Source: Neurospora crassa OR74A
Taxonomy: Eukaryota > Ascomycota > Sordariomycetes > Sordariales > Sordariaceae
NCBI RefSeq assembly: GCF_000182925.2
Contig: NC_026503.1
Location: 3,348,001 to 3,412,000 of the forward strand
Length of the DNA: 64,000 bases
Reading direction: 5' to 3'
The notes beneath the pieces are model-generated. The model did no database searches. It was given only the letters and a program-made list of their open reading frames with translations, and had not been told where the DNA came from. Positions 54,368-64,000 of this stretch are shown one piece after another. Within the stretch, counting starts at the first letter, position 1; the number at the start of each line of letters is the position of its first letter. Position numbers and translations under genes: made by a program.

Positions 54368-57194
54368 GATCGGAACCGAGTGTCGGGGAGGGACGAGGTC
54401 GCGAGTCGGGGAAAAGCTAGTCGGAAAGATGCCTGAAGAATTGTAACCGAATTGCTAGGGTCCCGAGGCAACGCTGAAACAAGGCAGACGGCTACAGTGC
54501 AAGTTAGCTGCTGTTTAGGCAGTTGGTCATCCGACGAGCTTTTCGCCAACCAAAATAAGGAGAACATTGTTGAACCCGTCAATGCCATGTGCATATAATC
54601 CACCTCAAGTGCTCGTGGCTCTGGTGGGGGATAGGTTTTTGGCACGTACCCTGAAGTCCTCCTCCAGTTGCGTATGTAAAGTGATTGGAGAATTATTGCT
54701 TGGGATTAGGCGGAGTCGAGCGAGACTTTCGAAGTCGACGCGATCGAAGTGTGTGTGTGTGTGCGAAAAGAGGGCGTGTAGAATGGGCGCGAGAACTTGC
54801 GAAAGCTCCTGCAGTAACCGGCTGGCCTCAAAGGAGTGTCGAAGATTGCGCAAAGAAGGATGACGTTTAGCGATGTCGGTTATCTGCGTCGAACATTGGA
54901 AGTGAGCGATCGAGTCAGCGAGGGTCAGGCCAACAACCGAAGAGCGGTGCGCAATGCGGGGGGGTGTGTTGAGTTGCGCGCGCGCAAAGGCCGAAACAGG
55001 CCAAACAAAGTATGATCACGAATGTTGGAAAAGGGAAGAATAGTATCAAGCGGAAGAGGACGGACGGGATGAGGAGCGAGGAGGAGCGGGAAGGAGAAAG
55101 GAAGAAAGAAAGCCGGGAGGAATTTGTTGTTGTTGGTGAAGAACAATTTGTTCGTTGGCGGGCAGACCAGGGTAACCGAACGGAGGAGGGGAGAATGGAG
55201 AAGAGAAGCTGAGTGGAAGAAGAGTTGTGATGGGTGATGAAGCTTCTAGCGATTCTCTCCAATGTGACGCGGCCACCACTGTGCCGAACGAGACGCAGAC
55301 CGAGACGCAGACGACGGCGCGCGGACAAGCAGCATGGCTGGAGATTGTGTTGCAGAATCACCAAAAGCGGCTAAACTGGCCCCGGATCCGCTCGACGTAA
55401 CACTCTTTTGTAGACTTTTTGCGACATTGTGGCCCCATTCTGCGATTCTCACACTCGAGTCCGGCAGCCCCGTTCCTTGGTGGAGACTGGGTATAGTGTC
55501 GAGTGACGGACTGCTTGATATCACAGCGAGGGCAGGGCACTTCATGCCAGGAGCCGGCCACTGCCCAATCCCACTCACTCATGCTAGGGATGAGGCTGGC
55601 TATTGTTCGCCTCTGTCGCTCGTCAAAGGACTCGGGAGTTTGCCCAAGTCACGCAAGACATGGATATATGAAGTCGAACGGGGGCCGGATCGGGTAGAGA
55701 GGTGTATGGGTTCGGAGTCGAGGATCGGGGGCCGGGAAGGGAACAAAGTGCATGCTTGAGAGGCTGATTGGCAGGCGGGAAACATGAACAGAACTCACCC
55801 ATTTAAAACGATGGACGTATCCTGGTATTCAAGACAACAACTGGAAGAAACCCCCAATATGGTATAGGTACTGGAATGGAAACCCCCAGGTCCTGCCCTC
55901 TTCCTTTGGCTGCCCTTTCAGCCTGTGCCAGCAGCAGCGGTGGTGATGACGGGATGGCTGATGGCCTCTTTCACGCGCCGGCGTCAGTCGTCAATCGCAA
56001 GAGTGTCCAGTCGAACCTAACGCTGCGGCCGTGATCGAGCGGGTTGTGAATCAGGTTCGGTGGTTTCTCAGTTAGGTCGATAGCTGGCGGGAAGGAGAGG
56101 AGCGGAATTAGGGACGGGACTGGTAACTTGCAAGTTGAAAGTGACTGAAGTAGTTCGACAGGAACTCAAAGTGGAAGTCCGGGTGCAAGATTTCCAAGCA
56201 CACCTCAGAGTGGAAGTTGGAAAGTCAAGGCGGGCAGCCGAGAATTGGATCTCATGCGCAATCACTGCAGCAGTAGGTGCAGTGAGGTGCCTCCGCCGGC
56301 TGTCGTTTCATTCAGTTGCCTCCATGGATGGTGGTGGTGGTGGTGGCTGCTACTGTTAGTGATTGGTTCATCCAGCGGTGCCGATGGCGCGTATTGTGGG
56401 CGCTAGCACTAACGCGCTGCTTGGCCAATGGAGACGCTCGCCTTTCAGGGCAACCCGTGTTTCGATGTTCTCACTGCAACCCAGCACAGGACAGCCAGGC
56501 AGGACAGTGCCCCTGGAGGGTCAGCCGGGCGGGGCCAAGAGGGGCCCTCCTGCGGAAGGGGCGGAGAGCGGGACGAGGAGGCGGGGCGGGGCTACAATAG
56601 GTTGTCCTTTTCAGCCTCGAGTGACTTCGGTCGAGTCTGTGACATTGGCTCGAGACTAGACTGCCACTGCAAATGGACGGGAGGCCTCGAACAATTCACC
56701 CGAGATGCTAAACGTGGCAGATGTTCCACTTGCAACAACAAGTTGAGGTTGTTCGGAAAGACGCAAATCACCCAGTGTCCCTCGAGGATGAGCTCACAGC
56801 GTGCCATCTCTGCTCATCTTCCCTATCTCGAATTGGTGTGAACTACAGCCAAATCTGTTAGACACAGACAGTCCCCCCTTCTTCCAGACTCAGTCTGGAG
56901 CCCCTTTTCGCTTCACAAGCGAACGCCTCAAAAGGGTTAGGGTTTAATGTTACGCATTATTAAATACGACATTCCTCAATACTTGCAGTAGGTTGACGAA
57001 CCCCAAGTATAACATCCCTCTCTTTTCACTCACAGACCAAAAGTGTCTTTTTGATGAGAAATATGTCAATACGCTTACGTTTCAGTGTAGTATCCCTGTA
57101 AACATCTGAACTCGCTCTGCTATGCCCCAATCTCAGAAGACAACCCGGGAAAAGGAAGCAACCAACCCACCCAACGACATTTCCACAAACAAAA
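54368..57194. other. Intergenic region, 2.8 kb, no supported gene
   Basis: Holds the Vts1 promoter and a probable long 5' leader (pyrimidine-rich on the minus strand, about 55020-55210). A short GT repeat lies near 54750. The frames at 55246-55759 and 56135-56841 lack domains. Confidence 0.5.
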
Positions 57195-58085
57195 TCACCA
57201 ACAAGTCTCACGAACCCTTCCCCTCTTGATGCACACTGTATTATCTTGCGACTCCTCGCTGTTTGCTCGGGCCCTCTGCCGTGAGTCAATCCCAGAAACT
57301 TTTCTCCTTTTGACGCACACATCTAGATCTTGCGGTTCTTCGCTATCTGCCCGAGCTCTCTTTGGTTGGAAGGGAAAATCATGATGAGGATGGGACTGTC
57401 GAGAGGGCTGTTGTGATTCAGCCCGAGAATTCGGCGGGGCCGCAACTCCTCCTCCATCAGCCGGCCCAGCTTGCTTCCCAAACTCAGCCACAGCCTCGGG
57501 AAACGTAGCTCTCAAGTCCTCCAACACCCTGAAGCTCTCCTGTACAACGATAAGGTTCCGATTTGGCTCACCCACCAGCGGTCCACGAACAAGAAGAAAC
57601 TCTTCCACGACTGCCCTGAGCGCAGATTGTATTTCCTTTCGCACGGCTTGTAGCGCGCTCCTGCATTTGTCCACTTCCTGTTCGAGCTCCCAATCTTCCA
57701 AACATATCCCCTTGAACACCTCTTCATCGCGACGTTTGTTAAACTTATTCAATCTTGAAACCAAGTTCTTGCTTGGTTTGAGGACGGTGGGCAGCGTAAA
57801 GTATCTCTTAATGCCCACGATGCCTTCTTTTATACAATCAAACTCGGCGAGCGGGTCGTTTTGGGATATGTGCTCGAGAGTCTTCTCTGTTACGAAGACA
57901 CTCCGACGGCGTCTCGGCTGCTTTGGAGCACATCCTTTTCCATCTACATCAACTGAATGACTATTTGTCTTTTCCAGCTCAGTCTTGGGTGGTGGTGGGG
58001 GTTCAATGCGTACTGCATGAGCCGCGGTCGGTGATGAGGGTATTTTCTTTGTCGATTCCTTCCGAGGCAAGACATTCACTTCCAT
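57195..58085 (-). CDS. Uncharacterised charged protein with C-terminal tandem repeat
   Basis: Single ATG-initiated frame of 296 aa. A Pro-rich N-terminus (IEPPPPPKTELEK) and a basic patch (KQPRRRRSVFV, a likely NLS) precede a helical middle: FNKRRDEEVFKGI, then ELEQEVDKCRSALQAVRKEI (coiled-coil-like heptads, about residues 132-152) and FRVLEDLRATFPEAVAEFGK. The C-terminus holds two copies of a 28-residue unit beginning RARADSEEPQ and RARANSEESQ and each containing VC(V/I)KR, an NLS-like element. No family is recognised. Composition and position suggest a nuclear protein of lineage-specific origin. It resembles the gene at 61597 in general make-up (short, coiled coil, charged tail) but no clear sequence identity was seen. 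Confidence 0.68.
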   Translation of the reverse strand: MEVNVLPRKESTKKIPSSPTAAHAVRIEPPPPPKTELEKTNSHSVDVDGKGCAPKQPRRRRSVFVTEKTLEHISQNDPLAEFDCIKEGIVGIKRYFTLPTVLKPSKNLVSRLNKFNKRRDEEVFKGICLEDWELEQEVDKCRSALQAVRKEIQSALRAVVEEFLLVRGPLVGEPNRNLIVVQESFRVLEDLRATFPEAVAEFGKQAGPADGGGVAAPPNSRAESQQPSRQSHPHHDFPFQPKRARADSEEPQDLDVCVKRRKVSGIDSRQRARANSEESQDNTVCIKRGRVRETCW

Positions 58086-61000
58086 GGTCTACAAGTGACA
58101 AGTGTCAGCTGGATTTCCCCCTTATAGTCTGCGGTATCGGAGGTTTCGTACCGTCTTTGGTAGCACGGTGCCTATGCGTAGGGTAACGTTTGGCCCAGAG
58201 CAATGGATCGATTTGATTGTTGAATAATGACATCGGGTGAGTTTTGGTGTAATTGCGATAATCTTCTCAATTCTGTGGGGATATCAGAAACAAATGCGTG
58301 ATTTCGCCTTCCTGTCCCAAATTTGTGTACTGGCACTTCATACGCCGTTCACTAACGAACTGCAGAAAGAACCATCAGTGTTTGGATCCCACTATGGCAC
58401 CAATGACGAAAGGTCACCGGTTGACGATGATGTGTTGACAACATTTATTACCACCTTCTATCTCAAATCACTAAGAAGGCAATGACCAACCGCCAACCCC
58501 AATCACAACGGAAACGGCCATCGCTACTCCCCGATAGGGAACCCCAAAGCTGAGCACATTATTCACCCCGCCTGGCAAACGGTTGGCATCAAACTTGGCA
58601 ACCGTGACCTTGGACCTTGGAACCTGCCTACCTCTACCTATGCAACTGCAGAAGTGAGCTTCGCTTGTGCAGAAAGTATAACTGATCACAAGGATGAAAG
58701 CAAATAGACAGGACAGCAGGTCCCTAAATCACTGCATTTCCCCCTAAATTCTTCTCCGGGTAACCAAACTTGTACACATATCGATCATCAGGTGCCTTTT
58801 TGCTCTTCTTCTACTTCCCTACAAACTGCGTCTGCGACAGTCCCTTACCATAATCCTTTCTTGACCGACTCATCGTTAATCAAAAAGCAGTATCAACACC
58901 CTCACCCTCGTCGTCCACCACGGCCACGTCTATATCCACACTCTTAGGGTCCTCTCCGTTATACACGCGCCCCGGGCTTATTAGCTGCCTAATCATGGCC
59001 AATCCATGCCGTCTACGCCCACTCACGCCCACGCATTCCACGCGTACGCACTCGAATCGGAACGAGGCCAGACGGAAGGGCGATCCATACTGACAGAAAA
59101 TCTCCAGTCCCCTCCCTGCCACAGGTATGTTTCTCGCTTTCTATTCTGCTCTCTACTTCTTCGTCTCCCAAACTTCTTTCTAACATAAGACTGGTAGTCT
59201 GCAAGATGACGAACTACACACTCATTTCTCCAAGGCAACCAGCAAAACTCGACGTCACCAGTTGACAACATTTTGTTTGGTCTTCCTGTCCTTGTTGCTC
59301 ATATAGCCTCTCGATATCGGATTCTACGGCATCACTTCGAAGGCATTTGTCACATCACCCGAACAACCACCCCTACCATTGTACACCCCCAAGTCCCAAG
59401 ACGGCGACTTGTCGTGGTGGTGCGATCTCTGCGATATCGGGTGGGCGGATGAGTACGGTCTCAACCTGCATGAACGCAGGTCATATGGCCACAGGGTCAA
59501 ACAAGCCGAGCGCCAGGGCCTACCGCCTCCTCCCAAACCGGAGAGGGGGTAGGGGTTGGGTTTTGATGTTTATACTGTATTTGTGACAGACTGGAGTGAT
59601 TGCCAGAGCGGTCCTTGTTTTAGACAAAATGGTTGAGATCTTTGACATTTTACCTTGGGTATGCTCTTACTACGCATACAAATAGGACTCTAGCCGATGT
59701 CATTTCGAATTGTTGTAATCCCTATTACAGTCTTGCAACGGCCTTTTCTTTAATCCTGACGAGCGGTAGTGGACTGGTTTACCTAGCCTGTTGGTTTGTC
59801 TCACGTTTTCTGTCTCGGACGAGACGTAACACTGATTGAATGTCATCGGATTTCAAAACCGATAACAAAGTTCCGTAATACGTCTTCCAGCAATTCATCA
59901 GCCATACTCCCTACCGTCGTATCTTTAAGACAACCGGGCGACAAAATCAGACGGAAAGAAATTCCTTATCAACACCCGAGTCGACTACCTATCTCTATTC
60001 TTCCTACCCTTCTTCACCGGAACCTCAACCTCCCTCTCACCCTTCGCCCTTCACCGCCTTATTAGCACCGCTTTCTGAGAACATAGCCTGAACGCAACCA
60101 GCTCCTTCAAGCACACATCAGGTTTAGGAAGGAGCTGCACGTGCAATTGTGTTTTCGTCACTTCATTTTCAACTGTCAGTGACCGTTGCACGAATGAGAG
60201 GTCTAACATGATTCTTTGAGCTCTCTTGAGCATCAAACCCGTTTGGTGCAGCTTTTCGCCGCCATTACCCGCCAGCGACGAGGAGTGGTAGATATGATGG
60301 AACTGCCGAGTGTGACGGTAAATGTACTTTTCTACTCTGGCTTTGATGGGGAGCGACGTCCTGCTCGCCTATCACTGGGTCGGAGTCGGTGGGTGTCCTG
60401 ACTACTTGAGACAGATCCAGGTTTTGGAGCCCTACTTTGGGCCAAGCAATAGGAGTGCGCCACCACCGGTGTTTGAATGGAATGACCGTGGATCATGATG
60501 TTCCATGATATTTGGCTCCGACCTGCGGTTGGTATAGGTGGCTACTAAACGGAAGTTAAGACGGACTGCCAGACTCTCTAGGTCAAAATCGACAAACGAA
60601 CGAAAAAAGACAGAAAGCTCGTTACCCCAAAAGAAAAAGGAAACGGTTGCTATCCAGGACATTCACCGAAGAAGAAACAGATAAACGTCGTGAACCTTGT
60701 GCCTTGGAGTCACGTCGCGCAAGACGGCAGCAGTCATCACCATTACCACGCTCCATTCACAACGAAGCCAAATTGTTTCATCTCTCGTCGATTCCCGAAG
60801 TATGCCGCCCTTTCATCCCGAACACAATAAACAATGAATTTGTCATCCGCTTTCTCTTGCTCACTGGTTCCGTGGTCATGCAAGAAACACTCTGCGTTGT
60901 CTCAGATGCTTGAGGCATGGACCAGAACCTGCCATCTGACGAGCTTCATCCAGTTTAACAACATCCCGCCGTGACACATAACAAACGACTAACACCGAAG

Positions 61001-61596
61001 ATTTGCGGCTCCAGAAAGGACTATGATGACTTTCAATGCACACTCTTCGGTATCGATCATATATCCTGTTCGTCGTCTCCTCGTCATTAGAAATCCAGTG
61101 AGAAGGTCGAGAAGCTTTTAGGTCCACTGCTGTGAGCTATCACATTTTGGATAATAAGAGCCTTCACGACAACTCCTCGCTTCCAAACAAACGCTTGCTT
61201 TGTTGATTGTGCTTGTTCTGCAAGATAGACGCTGTGCATCACAGTCTTTTCTAATAATGCCATTATCATCCATTGTACATTGTTTAATTCACTGTGACCG
61301 GCCTCCAAGAGGTTCACCACCATGGCCTCTCGTCATGATAGATTGCCAGTATCACTCGTGATGGCCGCAGAAATGATATCTGAAGAATTCCAGAAGACTT
61401 AAATACTCCTCTGGAGCCAACTCGCTCTCTGCAGTTTCAGATTATCCCTCGCCGATCTCGATCTAGAACATCGGTACGAAAACACAGCACCAAGCGAGTA
61501 AGAACTCGAACATCATCAAGACACACCCGACAATCCTAGCCAACACCACGAGGCTCACAAGACTCAGCACTTGACGACAACCCCAACACCTCCACA
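58086..61596. other. Intergenic region with one candidate exon
   Basis: Apart from the zinc-finger-like frame at 59307-59552, no coding is supported. A strong plus-strand intron signature lies at 59125-59197 (GTATGT donor, CTAAC branch, GGTAG acceptor) in the same area. A minus-strand frame ending at 58880 (tail SVDIDVAVVDDEGEG) also looks protein-like but has no ATG. The part from 59600 to 61596 shows nothing recognisable. Confidence 0.45.
59307..59552 (+). CDS. Candidate last exon with a C2H2-like zinc finger
   Basis: An 81-codon frame, open from just after a TAG that could be a splice acceptor (TGCTCATATAG) to the stop at 59552. It reads coherent protein: LDIGFYGITSKAFVTSPEQ, then WWCDLCDIGWADEYGLNLHE and RRSYGHRVKQAERQG, and ends PPPPKPERG. 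The Cys-x2-Cys-x12-His-x6-His spacing fits a C2H2 finger with a U1-like long His spacing. There is no ATG, so an upstream exon is needed. Exons near 59006-59124 and 59198-59303 are possible, but no join keeps the frame convincingly: the direct join from the GTATGT at 59125 to this exon is in phase only with a frame that lacks an ATG. Treat as a candidate fragment. Confidence 0.35.
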   Translation, partial: PLDIGFYGITSKAFVTSPEQPPLPLYTPKSQDGDLSWWCDLCDIGWADEYGLNLHERRSYGHRVKQAERQGLPPPPKPERG

Positions 61597-62778
61597 ATGG
61601 AAGACATCAAGTCCCCCGACCTTTCACCCCTCACCTCTCTGACCAACACACCCCGACTTCTCAGCCCGGAACCCAGAATTAGACACGAGAGAATTGCTTC
61701 GGAAGCTGCGCCGGACTTCAACCCCCTCCGTCGTCCCCACCTCCACCACCGCGTCCTCACCCTCTCCCACCTCCGCCTCCGCCGCCTCCGCCACCACCTC
61801 CCCCGGGACATCGTCTCCATCTCCAAACTCTGCCGAGATCTCCAGGAACGAGTGAACGACGTCCCCGTCCCCATCATACCAGCCGTCCCCTCCATCCCGT
61901 ATTTACGCTCCGCAGGCCCCGTAAACGTCTACGAAGAAGCCGCCTCCGCTGCCGCCGCCGATGTAGAAAGAATCGCCGACATCAAAATCCAACTAGAACT
62001 CCTCGCTCACGAACTCGAAATCCTGAGAGGCGCCGTGTTTGAGCGGTTCGAGGACTTGTTTGACAAGAAGAGGGAGGAGGGTTTGAAGAAACAGCTGGAT
62101 TGCTGTTTTAGGGATTTGAAGGAGTTGCAGGTGGAGGTGAATCATAGGATTTGGAGTGGGAGGTTGAGGCAGCCACTGCAGCCACTCCCGCAGCGACTGC
62201 ATCAGCTGGGGATGCCTACAATGGGGGGACTGAATGGTGGAATTCAAGTGAAAGGAAAGGGGAAGGGTAAAGGAAAGGAGACGGAGATTGAGGTTGAGAG
62301 TGAAAGCGAGCAGAATGCCCAAGAACAGAGTGCCCTGGACGCCATGGACATGAACCTCAGCACGGGCGTCCAGTTCCAATTTCCCGAATGGCCGGAATTT
62401 AACGACGAGGAAATCATGACCATGTTCAAAGAAATGGAGGAGGAGTTACTGGAGGAGCCGGTCAACTGGGAGGAGATTCTGAAAGCCGAGGCCACGAACG
62501 AGGAGGCCCAGGCGATGGGTGTTGTGAAGAGGGAGCAGGAGGGCGATAAAATGCAGCTGGACGACGTCGAAGAAACAGAGACTGTGAAGGGAGACCAAAC
62601 TAAGAAACAAGCTGACGAGGAGAGAATGGAGGAGGATGTGGATACGAAGGAGCCCGAGGAAAGTGTATGGAGCGAGGAATCTGGAGGTGTTGACTGGAGG
62701 GCATATCTGCCTTCAGCGCACCCGTGCGACCCAGGCGCGCGTACAAGCTGGCATTGTGCGTGGGGTCGGAGGCAGTAG
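61597..62778 (+). CDS. Uncharacterised coiled-coil, acidic protein
   Basis: Single ATG-initiated frame of 393 aa. An Arg/His/Leu-rich N-terminal stretch (about residues 45-70) is followed by a helical region with heptad-like spacing: ERIADIKIQLELLAHELEIL, then AVFERFEDLFDKKREEGLKK (about residues 123-170). A Lys/Gly patch (KGKGKGKGKE) then leads into a strongly acidic C-terminal half with WPEFNDEEIMTMFKEMEEEL and WEEILKAEATNEEAQAMG. No family is recognised. The final 30 residues (SAHPCDPGARTSWHC) differ in composition, so a downstream splice or misjudged end is possible. Likely a real gene from its length and composition; function unknown. Confidence 0.62.
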   Translation: MEDIKSPDLSPLTSLTNTPRLLSPEPRIRHERIASEAAPDFNPLRRPHLHHRVLTLSHLRLRRLRHHLPRDIVSISKLCRDLQERVNDVPVPIIPAVPSIPYLRSAGPVNVYEEAASAAAADVERIADIKIQLELLAHELEILRGAVFERFEDLFDKKREEGLKKQLDCCFRDLKELQVEVNHRIWSGRLRQPLQPLPQRLHQLGMPTMGGLNGGIQVKGKGKGKGKETEIEVESESEQNAQEQSALDAMDMNLSTGVQFQFPEWPEFNDEEIMTMFKEMEEELLEEPVNWEEILKAEATNEEAQAMGVVKREQEGDKMQLDDVEETETVKGDQTKKQADEERMEEDVDTKEPEESVWSEESGGVDWRAYLPSAHPCDPGARTSWHCAWGRRQ

Positions 62779-63681
62779 ATGGTATCTGTGGATCGTGGGG
62801 GGGGGGGGGGACTTTTTGTCAGCTAGGTCTGGATCGAAGGGATTGCGGGTAACGAAAAGGATGTGATGCACTTGGTACCTTATCGAAGGAATAGAGGGGA
62901 TATCAGAGACGGGATTTGAGGATTGGGGAGTAAAGAGACCGCCAAGAGATATTGGACGATGAAAACGAAACTGACTAGAATCAAGGGTGGCCTGGGTCTC
63001 AACCGACATAGGATATTTACCAAGCTCTTCATTCGCACTACGAGATCTGTGCCGTTCGCCATACCCCTTGTTTGTCCCAAATCTTTTCAAGATGAAATAC
63101 ATAATCTGGTCAGTCGTCTGGGGAGTCCGGTCGTCCCAAGTGGAAGTCAGAGACGTCTGTGTCTCGAACCTGTCATCTAAAGATTGTCACTTGTTCGATC
63201 CAGCTTTTCAACTCAAAATACATGCTCCATCCAACTAAGCTGCAGGTGGAAAAACCCTTTCTGATACCTTAATCTTGAGTCCACCAACGAACCCAGCCCG
63301 AAGCTTGTTGATTCTTACCCGTGAAGAACTTCAAAGACAGCCGAATCACGCCTAAAGCTTGCCGGAACAAGCAACACTGGAAGTCAACGTCTCCAAAGAT
63401 TTCAAGAAGCAACTCACCACCCGCTCATATAATAGGAAACAGTCCAAGACACTTGGAGCGGAACGCAACGATATCCACGAGCCCACTGGATTTGTGATCT
63501 AGAGCTGAATCGTTGTTTGCTGACCTTTCCACTCCATATCGCCCACCGGTAACACAAAAGCCTCTTTCTGCTCCACATCAACAGGTATATAAACCGTCGT
63601 AGAAACCATGACACAGGAGTCTTCGACGGGAAGCTGACATTCCAGATCCCTTCGCCTTTGCATCTTTAACTCGGCAAAACC
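62779..63681. other. Intergenic region, no supported gene
   Basis: Between two plus-strand genes. Holds a G14 run near its start. No coding frame with a domain or splice pattern. Confidence 0.5.
62797..62810. repeat. Poly-G run (14 bases)
   Basis: Uninterrupted G homopolymer just past the stop of the preceding gene; length is uncertain in assemblies. Confidence 0.85.
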
Positions 63682-64000
63682 ATGTCCCGTCCCCGGCCAC
63701 CACCCCTCCAACTCAACCCCGTACTCCCAACACCACCCGCCACACCCGACAAGCATCAGCACCATCAAGATCTCACCTCGACCTCTCCTAAACAAACCGC
63801 TTGGACACCATTAGAGCCCAAAAGTGTTCGATTCGCTCTACCATTAGCTCAAACTCCCGGGCACAAATCCAAGTTCTCCACGACAGCGACATTCAGAACC
63901 CACCACAGCCAGACGACCAAGGCCAAGTCCAAGAGAATCCCCGCAAAGCCCTACAGCGCTTCGCTCAATCGGCTCATGGTAAGGTATTACGCTCTTGTGC
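63682..64000 (+). CDS. Uncharacterised protein, 5' part only
   Basis: A frame from the ATG at 63682 (MSRPRPPPLQLNPVLPTPP) stays open to the window edge, with an in-frame stop shortly upstream. The product is Pro-, Thr- and Lys-rich (WTPLEPKSVRFALPLAQTPG, KAKSKRIPAKPYSASLNRLM) and looks like a disordered N-terminus. A GTAAGG donor sits at 63979 directly after the Met codon, so the first exon may end at 63978. No family can be named from this part. Confidence 0.5.
   Translation, partial: MSRPRPPPLQLNPVLPTPPATPDKHQHHQDLTSTSPKQTAWTPLEPKSVRFALPLAQTPGHKSKFSTTATFRTHHSQTTKAKSKRIPAKPYSASLNRLMVRYYALV

Noticed and set aside
1-64000. Transposons, virus-like elements, CRISPR, rRNA
   Set aside because: No transposase, reverse transcriptase, capsid or integrase frame, no long terminal or inverted repeats, and no array or rRNA sequence was recognised by reading; a repeat-library search was not possible.

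Overview
The window reads as nuclear DNA of a filamentous ascomycete, most likely a Sordariales fungus of the Neurospora type. The basis is the gene families (TFIIIC tau131, Vts1, Sas10, Rcm1, LaeA-like methyltransferase, DUF1996-WSC, DUF3716), introns of 56-161 bp with GTATGT/GTAAGT donors and CTRAC-type branch sites, long intergenic spaces, polyglutamine tracts, and many homopolymer and microsatellite runs. The species assignment is inference; no search was possible.

Layout. Left edge to 10 kb: a SET-domain protein with a signal peptide (minus, cut by the window edge), a small uncharacterised ORF, and a monocarboxylate-porter-type MFS transporter. 10-25 kb: a peroxisomal enoyl-CoA isomerase (plus) convergent with a PQ-loop vacuolar transporter (minus); Sas10/Utp3 (minus) divergent from 3-ketodihydrosphingosine reductase (plus); a Q-rich DUF3716-like protein (plus); an Smr-domain protein with a C-terminal CaaX box (minus). 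25-41 kb: a LaeA-like methyltransferase, a PTS1-bearing HSDL2-like SDR, a DHA1 drug transporter, the Rcm1/NSUN5 rRNA methyltransferase, and a secreted DUF1996-WSC protein. 40.6-47.6 kb is a gene-poor stretch ending in an (AC)26 and an A48 run. 47.5-54.4 kb: TFIIIC subunit Tfc4 and the RNA-binding protein Vts1. The right 7 kb holds two uncharacterised coiled-coil/charged proteins, a possible small zinc-finger exon, and the start of a gene leaving the window.

The genes are mostly unrelated housekeeping and accessory functions, as is usual for fungal chromosomes; there is no operon and no recognisable biosynthetic cluster. Functional threads are peroxisomal fatty-acid metabolism (isomerase with PTS1-like HKL and two CCGAGG sites upstream; SDR with SKL), ribosome and Pol III biology (Sas10, Rcm1, Tfc4), and membrane transport. 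No transposon, virus-like element, CRISPR array, rRNA or tRNA was recognised. I did not find a clear undescribed multi-gene system; the more unusual single observations are the prenylation motif on the Smr protein, the in-frame 63-bp Vts1 intron, the repeat tail of Rcm1, and the signal-peptide SET protein. Exon boundaries were placed by eye from splice signals, and frame continuity was checked for each spliced gene.
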